A DNA stretch of 64,000 nt from CAIQQQ01 sp037445025 (GTDB taxonomy: Bacteria; Pseudomonadota; Alphaproteobacteria; Acetobacterales; Acetobacteraceae). Position 1 is the first letter of the stretch. Each line of letters begins with the position of its first letter. Position numbers and translations under genes: made by a program. The DNA lies in NCBI GenBank assembly GCA_037445025.1, contig JBBILI010000017.1, forward strand, positions 38,101 to 102,100, written 5' to 3'. The notes beneath the pieces were generated by a model. That model saw nothing but the letters and a program-made list of their open reading frames with translations, did no database searches and was not told the DNA's origin. Below are positions 53,184 to 61,639 of the stretch, in pieces.

Positions 53184-55388
53184 GTGATTTCAAGCTCAGC
53201 CACCACTCCGGCGTTCGGCGCCGCGACGCTTTCGAATTGCGAGCGTGAACAGATCCATCTTGCCGGATCCATTCAGCCGCATGGGGCCCTGCTGGTCTGT
53301 CGCGAGCCGGATCTTATGGTGGTGCAGGCCAGCGTGAACGCAGCTTCGTTCCTGGGGCTTGCGCAATCCCCGCTCGGTTGCCGGCTCGCCGATCTCGGCG
53401 GGACGCTGGCGCAAAGCATGGCGCCACTGCTCGGAGAGAAGCTGACCGAGATACCTGGCGCCTTGCTTGCTTGCGTCGGCGACGATCAGGACCATTGGTT
53501 CGATGTGGTGGTGCATCGCCCGGGCGATTCCGGCCTGATCGTGGAACTGGAGCGGGCGAGCCCGTCACTGGATATCGCCGGGCCGATCGAGCAGGCTTTG
53601 CGCCGTGTGGTCAATGCGTCCACCCTGACCACGCTGTGCGACGAGGCCGCCACGATCTTTCGCGCGCTGACCGGCTATGACCGCGTGATGATCTATCGCT
53701 TCGATGAGGAAGGCCACGGCCAGGTGCTCTCCGAAGCGCGGCGCCCGGAGCTTGAGGCGTTTCTGGGCAATCGCTACCCCTCGACCGACATTCCGCACAT
53801 CGCCCGCAGGCTCTACGAACGCAACCGCGTGCGGGTGCTGGCCGATGTCACCTTCACGCCCGTTGCGCTGGAGCCGGCGCTTTCGCCGCTGTCAGGTGGC
53901 CAGCTCGACATGAGCCTGTGCACGCTGCGGGCGTCGTCGCCCATCCATGTGCAGTACCTCAAGAACATGGGCGTCGCGGCCACGCTGGTGATTTCGCTGA
54001 TGGTCGACGGTCGGCTGTGGGGCCTGGTGTCGTGCCACCATTACAGCCCGCGGATGGTGCAGTTCGAGATGCGCGCGGTGTGCGATCTGCTGGCCGAGGC
54101 GGTTGCGACGCGGATTGCGGCGCTGGAAAGCTTTGTGCAGAGCCAGGTCGAGCTGTCGGTCAGACGGTTGGAGCAGCGCATCATCGAGTCGATCTCGCGC
54201 GAGGGCGACTGGCGGGTGGCGCTGTTCGATGGCTCCCCCGCCCTGCTGTCGCCGCTGGGCGCCAGCGGGGCCGCCTTGCTGTTCGAGGGCCAGTGCCATG
54301 TGGTGGGCGAGGTGCCCGGCACCGAGCAGATCCGCGCCATCGGCGCCTGGCTGGACAGTTTCGGCCTGACCGCGGCACCGCGCACATCGGTGTTCGCCAC
54401 GTCCGCGCTGGGCGTGGACGCGCCGGATTTCGCCCCCATCGCGGGCATCGCCAGCGGCCTGGTGGCCACCCCGGTGGCGAGCGTGATGCCGGGATTGCCC
54501 GGCGAATACATCATGTGGTTCCGCACCGAGCAGATCCGCACCGTCACCTGGGGCGGCGACCCTACCAAGGCGGTGCTGGGAGATGATCCGCTGCACCTGT
54601 CGCCGCGCCGCTCCTTCGCGCAATGGCATCAGGTGGTCGAAGGCACGTCGCAGGCCTGGTCGAGCGCCGATCTCGCGGCGGCCCGGCTGATCGGCGAGAG
54701 CCTGGCGGATGTGGTGCTGCAGTTCCGCTCCGTGCGCATGCTGATCGCGCAGGACCAGCTGGACCAGGTGAACCGGCAGATCGGCCAGTCGGACCAGGCG
54801 GTGGTGATCGCGGGCGAGACCGGGCGGGTGCTGCAGATGAACGCGGCCTTCGCGCGGCTGCTGCCGGCGGGCCACGCGCCGATCCTGGCGCTCGAGGACC
54901 TGCCGATGCTGTTCCGCCAGCCGCTCGAGATCCAGCGGCGGCTCAGCGATCTGCGCCGGCACAACCGCATCTGGCGCGGCGAGGTCGAACTGGGCACCGA
55001 GGAGGGCGGCCGGCCGATGCTGGTGCGGGCCGATCCGGTGTTCTCCTCCCCCGATCGCCCGCTCGGCTTCGTGCTGCTGTTCACCGATCTCAGCGAGCGC
55101 AAGGCGGCCGACGTGGCGCGGCGCAACCTGCAGGAGGGCATCGTCTCCGGCCAGCGCGCAGTGGCCGGGCGGCTGGAGACCGGCATCGACCTCGCATTTC
55201 AGAACCTGCTGGCGGCCGTGGTCGAGAACGCCCAGATGGCGGCGCTGGAGATCACCGACGGGGTGGAGACCGCGGCGATGCCGGTGAAGCTTGACAGCGT
55301 GCATGCCAGCGTGCGCCGGGCGGCCGAACTGCTGCAGCGGCTGATCCGCCACGCCGGCACGCATCTGCCCGCGGGCCAGAAGCACTGA
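53184..55388 (+). CDS. bphP: Bacteriophytochrome without kinase domain
   Basis: A 734-residue red/far-red photoreceptor. An N-terminal PAS domain with biliverdin-binding Cys19 (LSNCEREQIHLAG), a GAF domain with the DIP motif (YPSTDIPHIAR, about 198-208), and a PHY domain whose tongue has PRRSF (about 474-478). A PAS output domain spans about 530-640 (LFTDLSERKAAD) and a helical tail follows; no H-box or ATPase motifs of a histidine kinase are seen. The PAS-GAF-PHY-PAS layout resembles Bradyrhizobium BphP, which acts on PpsR2. Heme oxygenase follows after 4 bp. Confidence 0.94.
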   Translation: MISSSATTPAFGAATLSNCEREQIHLAGSIQPHGALLVCREPDLMVVQASVNAASFLGLAQSPLGCRLADLGGTLAQSMAPLLGEKLTEIPGALLACVGDDQDHWFDVVVHRPGDSGLIVELERASPSLDIAGPIEQALRRVVNASTLTTLCDEAATIFRALTGYDRVMIYRFDEEGHGQVLSEARRPELEAFLGNRYPSTDIPHIARRLYERNRVRVLADVTFTPVALEPALSPLSGGQLDMSLCTLRASSPIHVQYLKNMGVAATLVISLMVDGRLWGLVSCHHYSPRMVQFEMRAVCDLLAEAVATRIAALESFVQSQVELSVRRLEQRIIESISREGDWRVALFDGSPALLSPLGASGAALLFEGQCHVVGEVPGTEQIRAIGAWLDSFGLTAAPRTSVFATSALGVDAPDFAPIAGIASGLVATPVASVMPGLPGEYIMWFRTEQIRTVTWGGDPTKAVLGDDPLHLSPRRSFAQWHQVVEGTSQAWSSADLAAARLIGESLADVVLQFRSVRMLIAQDQLDQVNRQIGQSDQAVVIAGETGRVLQMNAAFARLLPAGHAPILALEDLPMLFRQPLEIQRRLSDLRRHNRIWRGEVELGTEEGGRPMLVRADPVFSSPDRPLGFVLLFTDLSERKAADVARRNLQEGIVSGQRAVAGRLETGIDLAFQNLLAAVVENAQMAALEITDGVETAAMPVKLDSVHASVRRAAELLQRLIRHAGTHLPAGQKH

Positions 55389-55392
55389 CATC

Positions 55393-56010
55393 ATGCTTGC
55401 TTCGTCTCTCTGGCAGCACACCAGGCTCCTGCATGGCGCGGCCGAACGCTCCGGCTTCATCGCCATGATGTTGCGCGGCACGGCGCGCCGCGAGGGCTAC
55501 GCGCTGTTCCTGCGCAACCTGCTGCCCTGCTACGAAGCGCTGGAGGATGGGCTCGCCCGTCTGGCCGGGCAGCCGGGCGCCGGGCGGCTGGCGCTGGCGG
55601 AGGTGACGCGGGTGACGGCCATCAGGTCCGATCTCGCGTGGATCGGTGGGCAGGGCCTGCCGGTGCTGCCCGAGGGTGAAGCCCATGCCGCGCGGATCCG
55701 GACGGTGGCCGAGGGAGACGGGGCGCGGCTGATCGGCCACGCCTATACCCGCACGCTGGGCGATCTCAGCGGCGGCCAGATCCTGCAGCGGCTGCTGGCC
55801 GAGCGGATGGGGCTGGAAAACGATGCGTTGGCGTTCCATCGGTTTCCGGCTATCGACGACATCGATAGCTTCAAGGCCCGCTACCGCGCCTCCATCGACA
55901 CCGCCGGCACCGAGATCGCCGATCCCGGTGCGGTGGTGGAGGAGGCCGCCTGTGCCTTTCGGCACACCATCGCCCTGTCCGAGGCGGTGGCGGCGCTGAC
56001 CACCGCGTGA
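55393..56010 (+). CDS. Heme oxygenase (biliverdin-producing)
   Basis: A 205-residue HO-1-type heme oxygenase that opens heme to biliverdin. Proximal His14 lies in TRLLHGAAERSGF, and the distal-helix motif TLGDLSGGQIL is near residues 119-129. The position 4 bp after bphP shows it supplies the biliverdin chromophore (inference from context; such genes are called bphO or hmuO). bchI follows after 25 bp. Confidence 0.95.
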   Translation: MLASSLWQHTRLLHGAAERSGFIAMMLRGTARREGYALFLRNLLPCYEALEDGLARLAGQPGAGRLALAEVTRVTAIRSDLAWIGGQGLPVLPEGEAHAARIRTVAEGDGARLIGHAYTRTLGDLSGGQILQRLLAERMGLENDALAFHRFPAIDDIDSFKARYRASIDTAGTEIADPGAVVEEAACAFRHTIALSEAVAALTTA

Positions 56011-56035
56011 CATCGCAGCCATTGGAGAGCCAAGC

Positions 56036-57061
56036 TTGGCCATAGCCTTCCCATTTTCCGCCATCGTCGGCCAGGACGAGATGAAGCGCTGCATCACCCT
56101 GGCCGCCGTCGATCCGGCGATCGGCGGCGTGCTGGTGTTCGGCGACCGCGGCACCGGCAAGTCGACGGCCGTGCGCGCCCTGGCCGCGCTGTTGCCGCGC
56201 ATGCAGGTGGTCGACGGATGCCGCTACGGCTGCGATCCCGCCTCAGCCACAAGGCTGTGCAGCGAGTGCCAGGAGCGGGCCAAGACCGGTCCGCTGCCGC
56301 ATCACGCCGCCCCGGTGCCGGTGGTCGATCTGCCGCTGGGCGCCAGCGAGGACCGGGTGGTCGGCGCGCTCGACCTGGAGCGCGCCCTGTCACGCGGCGA
56401 GAAGGCGTTCGAGCCGGGGCTGCTGGCGCGCGCCAATCGCGGGTTTCTGTATGTCGACGAGGTGAACCTGCTGGAGGACCATCTGGTCGATCTGCTGATC
56501 GACGTCGCCGCCTCCGGCGAGAACGTGGTGGAGCGGGACGGGCTGTCCGTCCGCCATCCCGCGCGCTTCGTGCTGGTCGGCTCCGGCAACCCTGAGGAGG
56601 GCGAGCTGCGGCCGCAGCTGCTGGACCGGTTCGGCCTGTCCGTCGAGGTCAAGACCCCCACGGACCTGCCGCTGCGCATCGATGTGGTGCGCAGGCGCGA
56701 TGCGTTCGAGCGAGACCCTGAGGCGTTCATCGCGGCCTGGGACGGCGCCGACAGCGCGCTGCGCGAGTCGATCCTGGCGGCACGCGCCCGCCTGTCGTCG
56801 GTAGAGGTGCCCGACGCGGCGCTGGAACAGGCCGCGAAGCTGTGCATCGCGCTGGGCACCGATGGTCTGCGCGCCGAGCTCACGCTGATGCGGACCGCCC
56901 GCGCGCTGGCGGCGTTCGCGGGCGATGCGGTGGTGACGCTGGCGCATCTCAAAACCATCGCCCCGCCCGCCCTGCGCCATCGCCTGCGGCGGAACCCGCT
57001 GGATGATTCCGGCTCCTCCACCCGCGTCGCGCGGGCGTTGGATGAGGTGTTTCCCGGGTGA
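56036..57061 (+). CDS. bchI: Magnesium chelatase ATPase subunit I
   Basis: A 341-residue AAA+ motor of Mg chelatase. Walker A GDRGTGKST at residues 36-44, Walker B LYVDEVNLLEDH near 138-149, and VGSGNPEEGELRPQLLDRFG near 180-199. Four cysteines (62, 66, 75, 78; CRYGCDP and LCSEC) form a possible metal site in the insert after Walker A, a feature variable among BchI proteins. The start is a TTG at 56036 with GGAGAG 6 nt upstream. Overlaps bchD by 4 nt (GTGA). Confidence 0.97.
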   Translation: MAIAFPFSAIVGQDEMKRCITLAAVDPAIGGVLVFGDRGTGKSTAVRALAALLPRMQVVDGCRYGCDPASATRLCSECQERAKTGPLPHHAAPVPVVDLPLGASEDRVVGALDLERALSRGEKAFEPGLLARANRGFLYVDEVNLLEDHLVDLLIDVAASGENVVERDGLSVRHPARFVLVGSGNPEEGELRPQLLDRFGLSVEVKTPTDLPLRIDVVRRRDAFERDPEAFIAAWDGADSALRESILAARARLSSVEVPDAALEQAAKLCIALGTDGLRAELTLMRTARALAAFAGDAVVTLAHLKTIAPPALRHRLRRNPLDDSGSSTRVARALDEVFPG

Positions 57062-58836
57062 GTGCGGCGGAGGATGCGGCGCTGACCGCGCTGCTGTTCG
57101 CGGTCGATCCCCAGGCCTGCGGCGGTGTGTGCCTGCGCGCCGGGGCGGGGCCGGCGCGCGATTCGTTCCTGAGCTTTGTACGCGACCTGCTGCCGGAGAC
57201 GAAATTCCGCCGCGTGCCGCTGTCCATCTCCGAGGGCCGGCTGCTCGGCGGCCTCGACCTCGCCGCCACCCTGCGCGCCGGCCGGCCGGTCGCCGAGCGC
57301 GGCTTGCTGGCCGAGGCCGATGGCGGCGTGCTGCTGCTGGCCATGGCCGAACGCATCCAGCCGGCGACGGCCGCAAGGCTCACCAACGTGCTCGACACCG
57401 GCACCGTCACCACCGCGCGAGACGGGGTCGCGATGACGCAGCCCGCGCATGTCGCCATGATCGCGCTCGACGAGGGCATCGAGGACGAACGCGTCGCCGA
57501 GCCACTGCGCGACCGCATGGCGTTCCTGCTCGATCTCGACGGTATCTCCGCCATCGACACCGATGCGCTGGAGGGCGATGTCGACACGCTGGCGGCGGCG
57601 CGGCGGCTGCTGCCCCACGTGACATCGTCCGACGAGGTGCTAACGGCGCTGTGTTCCACAGCGATGGCGCTGGGCATTCCCGCCCTGCGCGCGAGCCAGA
57701 TGGCGCTGCGCGTGGCGCGGATCGCGGCCGCCCTGGCAGGGCGCGACGCCGTCGCCCTGCAGGACGCGGCCCTCGCCGCCCGCCTCGTGCTGTCGCCCCG
57801 CGCCACCGTGCTGCCGCCGGCACCGCCGGACGCGCCGCAGGACGTGCCGCCGGAGCCGGAGCCCGACGCGGAGCCGCCGCCGGACGAGCTTCCCCCTGAA
57901 CCGCCGCCCGAGGCTCCGTCCGACGGCGCGGACAACGATGCCGAAGGCAGCGACCTGCCGGAGGGCGAGGTCGTGCTCGAAGCCGCCCGCGCCGCCATCC
58001 CCGCCGGCCTGCTCGCCCAGCTCAGGGCCAACGAGGCCAACCGCCTGCAGCCGCGCGCCGCCGGCAAGGCCGGCGCGCCGAAGCCGGCGGGCCAGCGTGG
58101 CCGCCCCGCCGGCATCCGTCGCGAGGCGCCGGGCAAGGGCAACCGCCTCAACCTCGTGGAAACCCTGCGCGCCGCCGCCCCTTGGCAGCGCCTGCGCCAG
58201 CAGACCGCGTCCGACCCGTCGCGCCTGCAGATCCGCCCGGACGATTTCCACGTCACCCGCTTCAAGCAACGCGCCGAGACCACGACGATCTTTGCCGTCG
58301 ACGCCTCCGGCTCCGCCGCCGCCAACCGCCTCGCCGAGGCGAAGGGCGCGGTCGAGCTGCTGCTGGCCGATTGCTACATCCGCCGCGACCAGGTCTCCGT
58401 CATCGCCTTCCGCGGCAGGGCGGCCGAGATCCTGCTGCCGCCCACCCGCTCGCTGGTGCGCGCCAAGCGCAGCCTCGCCGGCCTGCCCGGCGGCGGCGGC
58501 ACACCGCTGGCGGCGGGGATCGATGCGGCCATCGCTCTTGCAGAGTCAGTACGCCGCCGCGGCGGCACGCCGGTGGTGGTTCTGCTCACCGATGGCCGCG
58601 CCAACGTCACCGCCGCCGGCACCGGCGGCCGCGCCAAGGCCGAGGCCGAGGCGATGGAGGCCGCCACCAGATTGCGTCTCTCCGCCGTCACCACGTTGCT
58701 GGTCGATACCTCGCCGCGCCCGGCCCCGGTTGCCAGAACGCTGGCCGCCGCCATGTCTGCACATTATCTGCCGCTGCCCTACGCCGATCCCGCTATGCTG
58801 TCGCGGGTGGCGCAGGATGCGGCGCGGACGCGGTAG
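57058..58836 (+). CDS. bchD: Magnesium chelatase subunit D
   Basis: A 592-residue partner of BchI: an N-terminal AAA+-like domain, an acidic proline-rich linker (about 258-305), and a C-terminal von Willebrand A domain with MIDAS motif DASGSAA near 414-420. The N-terminal half lacks an intact Walker A, as usual for BchD. Start GTG 57058 overlaps the bchI stop. bchO follows after 9 bp. Confidence 0.96.
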   Translation: MSAAEDAALTALLFAVDPQACGGVCLRAGAGPARDSFLSFVRDLLPETKFRRVPLSISEGRLLGGLDLAATLRAGRPVAERGLLAEADGGVLLLAMAERIQPATAARLTNVLDTGTVTTARDGVAMTQPAHVAMIALDEGIEDERVAEPLRDRMAFLLDLDGISAIDTDALEGDVDTLAAARRLLPHVTSSDEVLTALCSTAMALGIPALRASQMALRVARIAAALAGRDAVALQDAALAARLVLSPRATVLPPAPPDAPQDVPPEPEPDAEPPPDELPPEPPPEAPSDGADNDAEGSDLPEGEVVLEAARAAIPAGLLAQLRANEANRLQPRAAGKAGAPKPAGQRGRPAGIRREAPGKGNRLNLVETLRAAAPWQRLRQQTASDPSRLQIRPDDFHVTRFKQRAETTTIFAVDASGSAAANRLAEAKGAVELLLADCYIRRDQVSVIAFRGRAAEILLPPTRSLVRAKRSLAGLPGGGGTPLAAGIDAAIALAESVRRRGGTPVVVLLTDGRANVTAAGTGGRAKAEAEAMEAATRLRLSAVTTLLVDTSPRPAPVARTLAAAMSAHYLPLPYADPAMLSRVAQDAARTR

Positions 58837-58845
58837 GATGAAATC

Positions 58846-59736
58846 ATGAGCGAGCGCCTGCTGTGGGAACGAGACGGCACCGACTGGCCCAACCGCGCGG
58901 CCAGCCGCTTCGTTACGGCCGCCGGAATCGCCTGGCACGTCCAGATCATGGGCGAGGGCCCGGTCCTGCTGCTGGTCCACGGCACCGGCGCCTCCACCCA
59001 TAGCTGGCGCGACCTGATGCCCAGGCTGGCGCAGGATTTCAGCGTCATCGCCATCGACCTGCCGGCACATGGCTTCACCGCCCCGCCGGAACGCCGCCGC
59101 ATGTCGCTGCCCGGCATGGCGCAGGACCTCGCGGCCCTGCTCAAGGTGCTGGACGTGACACCCGAGTTCGTCGTCGGCCACTCCGCCGGTGCGGCCATCC
59201 TGGCGCGGATGTGCCTGGACGGGCTCATCGCACCCGCTGTGCTGGTCAGCCTCAACGGCGCCATCCTGCCGCTGGTGGCAATGCCGGAGGAGCTGTTCGG
59301 CCCCGCCGCCCGCGCGCTGGTGGCGTGCAAGCTGGTGCCGCGCCTGTTCGCCTGGCAGTCCGGCTCGCCCCGCGCCCTGCAGCGGCTGATCGACAGCACC
59401 GGCTCGAAGCTCGACGACCGCGGCACCGCGCTCTACCGCAGGCTCGCCAGCAATCCCGGCCATGTCGGCGCGGCGCTGGACATGATGGCCAACTGGGGCC
59501 TGCGCGCGCTGGAGCGCGATCTGCCGCGGCTGAAAATCCCCCTCGTGCTGGTCGCCGCCGCCAATGACCGCACCGTGCCGCCCGGCGAGGCCCAGCGGGT
59601 GCGCCGGCTGGTGCCCGGCGCGCGCCTGCTCTCGGTGCCCGGTCTCGGCCACCTCGCCCATGAGGAGGACCCCGCCGCCTTCGCCGGCCTCATCCGTGCC
59701 GCCGCGACCGAGGCAGGCGTTCTCGCCCGGGTATGA
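58846..59736 (+). CDS. bchO: Alpha/beta hydrolase BchO
   Basis: A 296-residue alpha/beta hydrolase of the bchIDO operon, assigned to Mg chelation or chlorophyll synthesis but of unproven reaction. The nucleophile elbow VVGHSAGAAIL puts Ser near residue 112. The oxyanion motif LVHGTGASTHSWRDL is near 45-59, and the C-terminal His is in GLGHLAHEEDP. The stop overlaps the next small gene by 4 nt. Confidence 0.93.
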   Translation: MSERLLWERDGTDWPNRAASRFVTAAGIAWHVQIMGEGPVLLLVHGTGASTHSWRDLMPRLAQDFSVIAIDLPAHGFTAPPERRRMSLPGMAQDLAALLKVLDVTPEFVVGHSAGAAILARMCLDGLIAPAVLVSLNGAILPLVAMPEELFGPAARALVACKLVPRLFAWQSGSPRALQRLIDSTGSKLDDRGTALYRRLASNPGHVGAALDMMANWGLRALERDLPRLKIPLVLVAAANDRTVPPGEAQRVRRLVPGARLLSVPGLGHLAHEEDPAAFAGLIRAAATEAGVLARV

Positions 59737-59987
59737 GCGACTTCATCGGCAGCGGCCGGGTGCTCGATGTCATCATCGCGCTCACCGTGCTCGAGGCGCT
59801 GGGCCTGATCGCCTGGCGGCGGGGCAGGGGCGCCTGGGACATCATCGGCCACCTCGCCGCCGGCATGTGCCTCGCCCTGGCGTTCCGACTATCCACGCTC
59901 GGCGCGTCCTGGATCTGGGTGGCCGCCTGCCTGGCCGCCGCCGGGATCACCCATCTCATCGACACGGCGCGCCGCTGGAACCGCTGA
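59733..59987 (+). CDS. Small membrane protein downstream of bchO, function unknown
   Basis: An 84-residue protein with two or three hydrophobic stretches (VLDVIIALTVLEALGLIAW near 10-28; IIGHLAAGMCLALAFRLSTL; WIWVAACLAAAGITHLI). ATGA overlap with bchO implies translational coupling. It ends before the PpsR-type sites of crtI. No family recognised. Confidence 0.75.
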   Translation: MSDFIGSGRVLDVIIALTVLEALGLIAWRRGRGAWDIIGHLAAGMCLALAFRLSTLGASWIWVAACLAAAGITHLIDTARRWNR

Positions 59988-60012
59988 GCCGGGACCGCGA
60001 CACGATAAAAAG

Positions 60013-60074
60013 TGTTCCATTGTCCTGACACTTGCCATTCTGGCACTGGCCCCAACTGTCAAGCTGGTGTTACG
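60013..60074 (+). promoter_or_regulatory. Tandem PpsR-type operators upstream of crtI
   Basis: Site 1 is TGT-N12-ACA at 60013-60030, extended to AGTGT...ACACT. Site 2 is TGT-N12-ACG at 60057-60074; 10 of its 12 inner bases equal those of the ppaA site (TGTCAAGCTGG then TTACG). Centres are 44 bp apart. PpsR binds paired sites cooperatively in Rhodobacter. I could not fix a convincing -10 between them. Confidence 0.7.
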
Positions 60075-60091
60075 CTCCCCCGGAGGTTCAA

Positions 60092-61639
60092 ATGCTGACA
60101 GAGACCGCAACGCGTCCGTCCCGTGCCGATACCCCGGATCGCCGCCCCCATGCGGTGGTGATCGGCAGCGGTTTCGGCGGTCTGGCGGCCGCGATCCGCC
60201 TCGGCGCCCGCGGCTACCGTGTCACCATGCTGGAAAAGCGCGATGCCCCGGGCGGGCGGGCCTACGTGTATCGTCAGGATGGGTTTACGTTCGACGCCGG
60301 CCCCACCATCGTCACCGTGCCCTATGTGTTCGACGAACTCTGGGCGCTGTGCGGACGTCGCCGTGACGACGACGTGGAACTGGTACCGATAACCCCATTC
60401 TACCGCATCCGCTTCGATGATGGAACCAGTTTCGACTACACCGGCGACAGCGACGCGATGCGCGCCGAAATCGCCCGCATCGCGCCCGAGGATGTGCCGG
60501 GCTATGACCGCTTCCTGCGCACCAGCCGTGAGGCCTGCCGCATCGGCTTCGAGGAGCACGGCCATGTCTCCTTCGCCGACTGGCGCACCATGGCGCGCAT
60601 GGTGCCGGCGATGTTGCGCCAGCAGGCCTATCGCAGCGTGGCCGACGTGGTGGCCCAGCATTTCAGCCACCCCAAGCTGCGCACGGTGTTCAGCTTCCAT
60701 CCGCTGCTGATCGGCGGCAACCCGTTCGCCGTCAGCGCCATCTACTGCCTGGTAGCGCATCTGGAAAAACACTGGGGCGTGCATTTCGCCATGGGCGGCA
60801 CCGGCGAGCTGGTGCGCGGCCTGGTCAACCTCATCGAAGGCCAGGGCGGCACGCTCCACCTCAACAGCGAGGTCCGCGAGATCCTGGTCGAGAACCAGAC
60901 GGCGAAAGGCGTCCGCCTCGCCGATGGTACCACCATCAAGGCGGATGTGGTGGTCTCCAACGCCGACAGCGCCTGGACCTATCGCCACCTCATCGCCCCC
61001 CAGCACCGCAAACGCTGGACCGACGCCAAGATCGACCGCGCCCGCTACTCCATGAGCCTGTTCGTCTGGTATTTCGGCACCAAGCGCAAATACCCCGATG
61101 TCGCCCACCACACCATCCTGCTGGGCGAGCGCTACAAGGCCCTGCTGACCGACATCTTCCGGCACAAAAAACTGTCCGACGATTTCAGCCTCTACCTCCA
61201 CCGCCCCACCGCGACCGACGCCGCCCTCGCCCCCCCGGGCTGCGACACGTTCTACGTCCTCTCCCCCGTGCCCCATCTCGACAGCGGCACCGACTGGGCC
61301 ACCGAGGCCGAACGCTACCGCGGCCTGATCTCGAAATACCTCTCCGACTCGCTGCTCCCCGGCCTCGAGGACGAAATCATCTCGCAGCGCATCATGACGC
61401 CGCAGGATTTCAGGAACGAGCTGCTCTCCCTCAAAGGCGCCGCCTTCGGCCTCGAACCCATCATCACCCAGACCGCGTATTTCCGCCCGCACAACAAAAG
61501 CGAGGACATCGCCGGTCTCTATCTCGTCGGCGCCGGCACCCATCCCGGCGCGGGTGTGCCTGGCGTGATCTCCTCCGCGCGTGTCCTCGATGAAGTGGTT
61601 CCCCATGCAGATGAACTTGTCGCACGCCACGCCGTCTGA
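60092..61639 (+). CDS. crtI: Phytoene desaturase
   Basis: A 515-residue FAD enzyme that desaturates phytoene toward lycopene. Rossmann motif VVIGSGFGGLAAAIRLGARG near residues 21-40. The C-terminal bacterial-type signature GLYLVGAGTHPGAGVPGVIS near 471-490 is intact. ATG 60092 has GGAGG 5 nt upstream. crtB overlaps its 3' end. Product depth (neurosporene or lycopene) cannot be read from sequence. Confidence 0.97.
   Translation: MLTETATRPSRADTPDRRPHAVVIGSGFGGLAAAIRLGARGYRVTMLEKRDAPGGRAYVYRQDGFTFDAGPTIVTVPYVFDELWALCGRRRDDDVELVPITPFYRIRFDDGTSFDYTGDSDAMRAEIARIAPEDVPGYDRFLRTSREACRIGFEEHGHVSFADWRTMARMVPAMLRQQAYRSVADVVAQHFSHPKLRTVFSFHPLLIGGNPFAVSAIYCLVAHLEKHWGVHFAMGGTGELVRGLVNLIEGQGGTLHLNSEVREILVENQTAKGVRLADGTTIKADVVVSNADSAWTYRHLIAPQHRKRWTDAKIDRARYSMSLFVWYFGTKRKYPDVAHHTILLGERYKALLTDIFRHKKLSDDFSLYLHRPTATDAALAPPGCDTFYVLSPVPHLDSGTDWATEAERYRGLISKYLSDSLLPGLEDEIISQRIMTPQDFRNELLSLKGAAFGLEPIITQTAYFRPHNKSEDIAGLYLVGAGTHPGAGVPGVISSARVLDEVVPHADELVARHAV

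Noticed and set aside
53892..55481. 529-codon minus-strand frame opposite bphP
   Set aside because: Antisense shadow rich in His/Arg/Gln; bphP motifs are complete on the plus strand.
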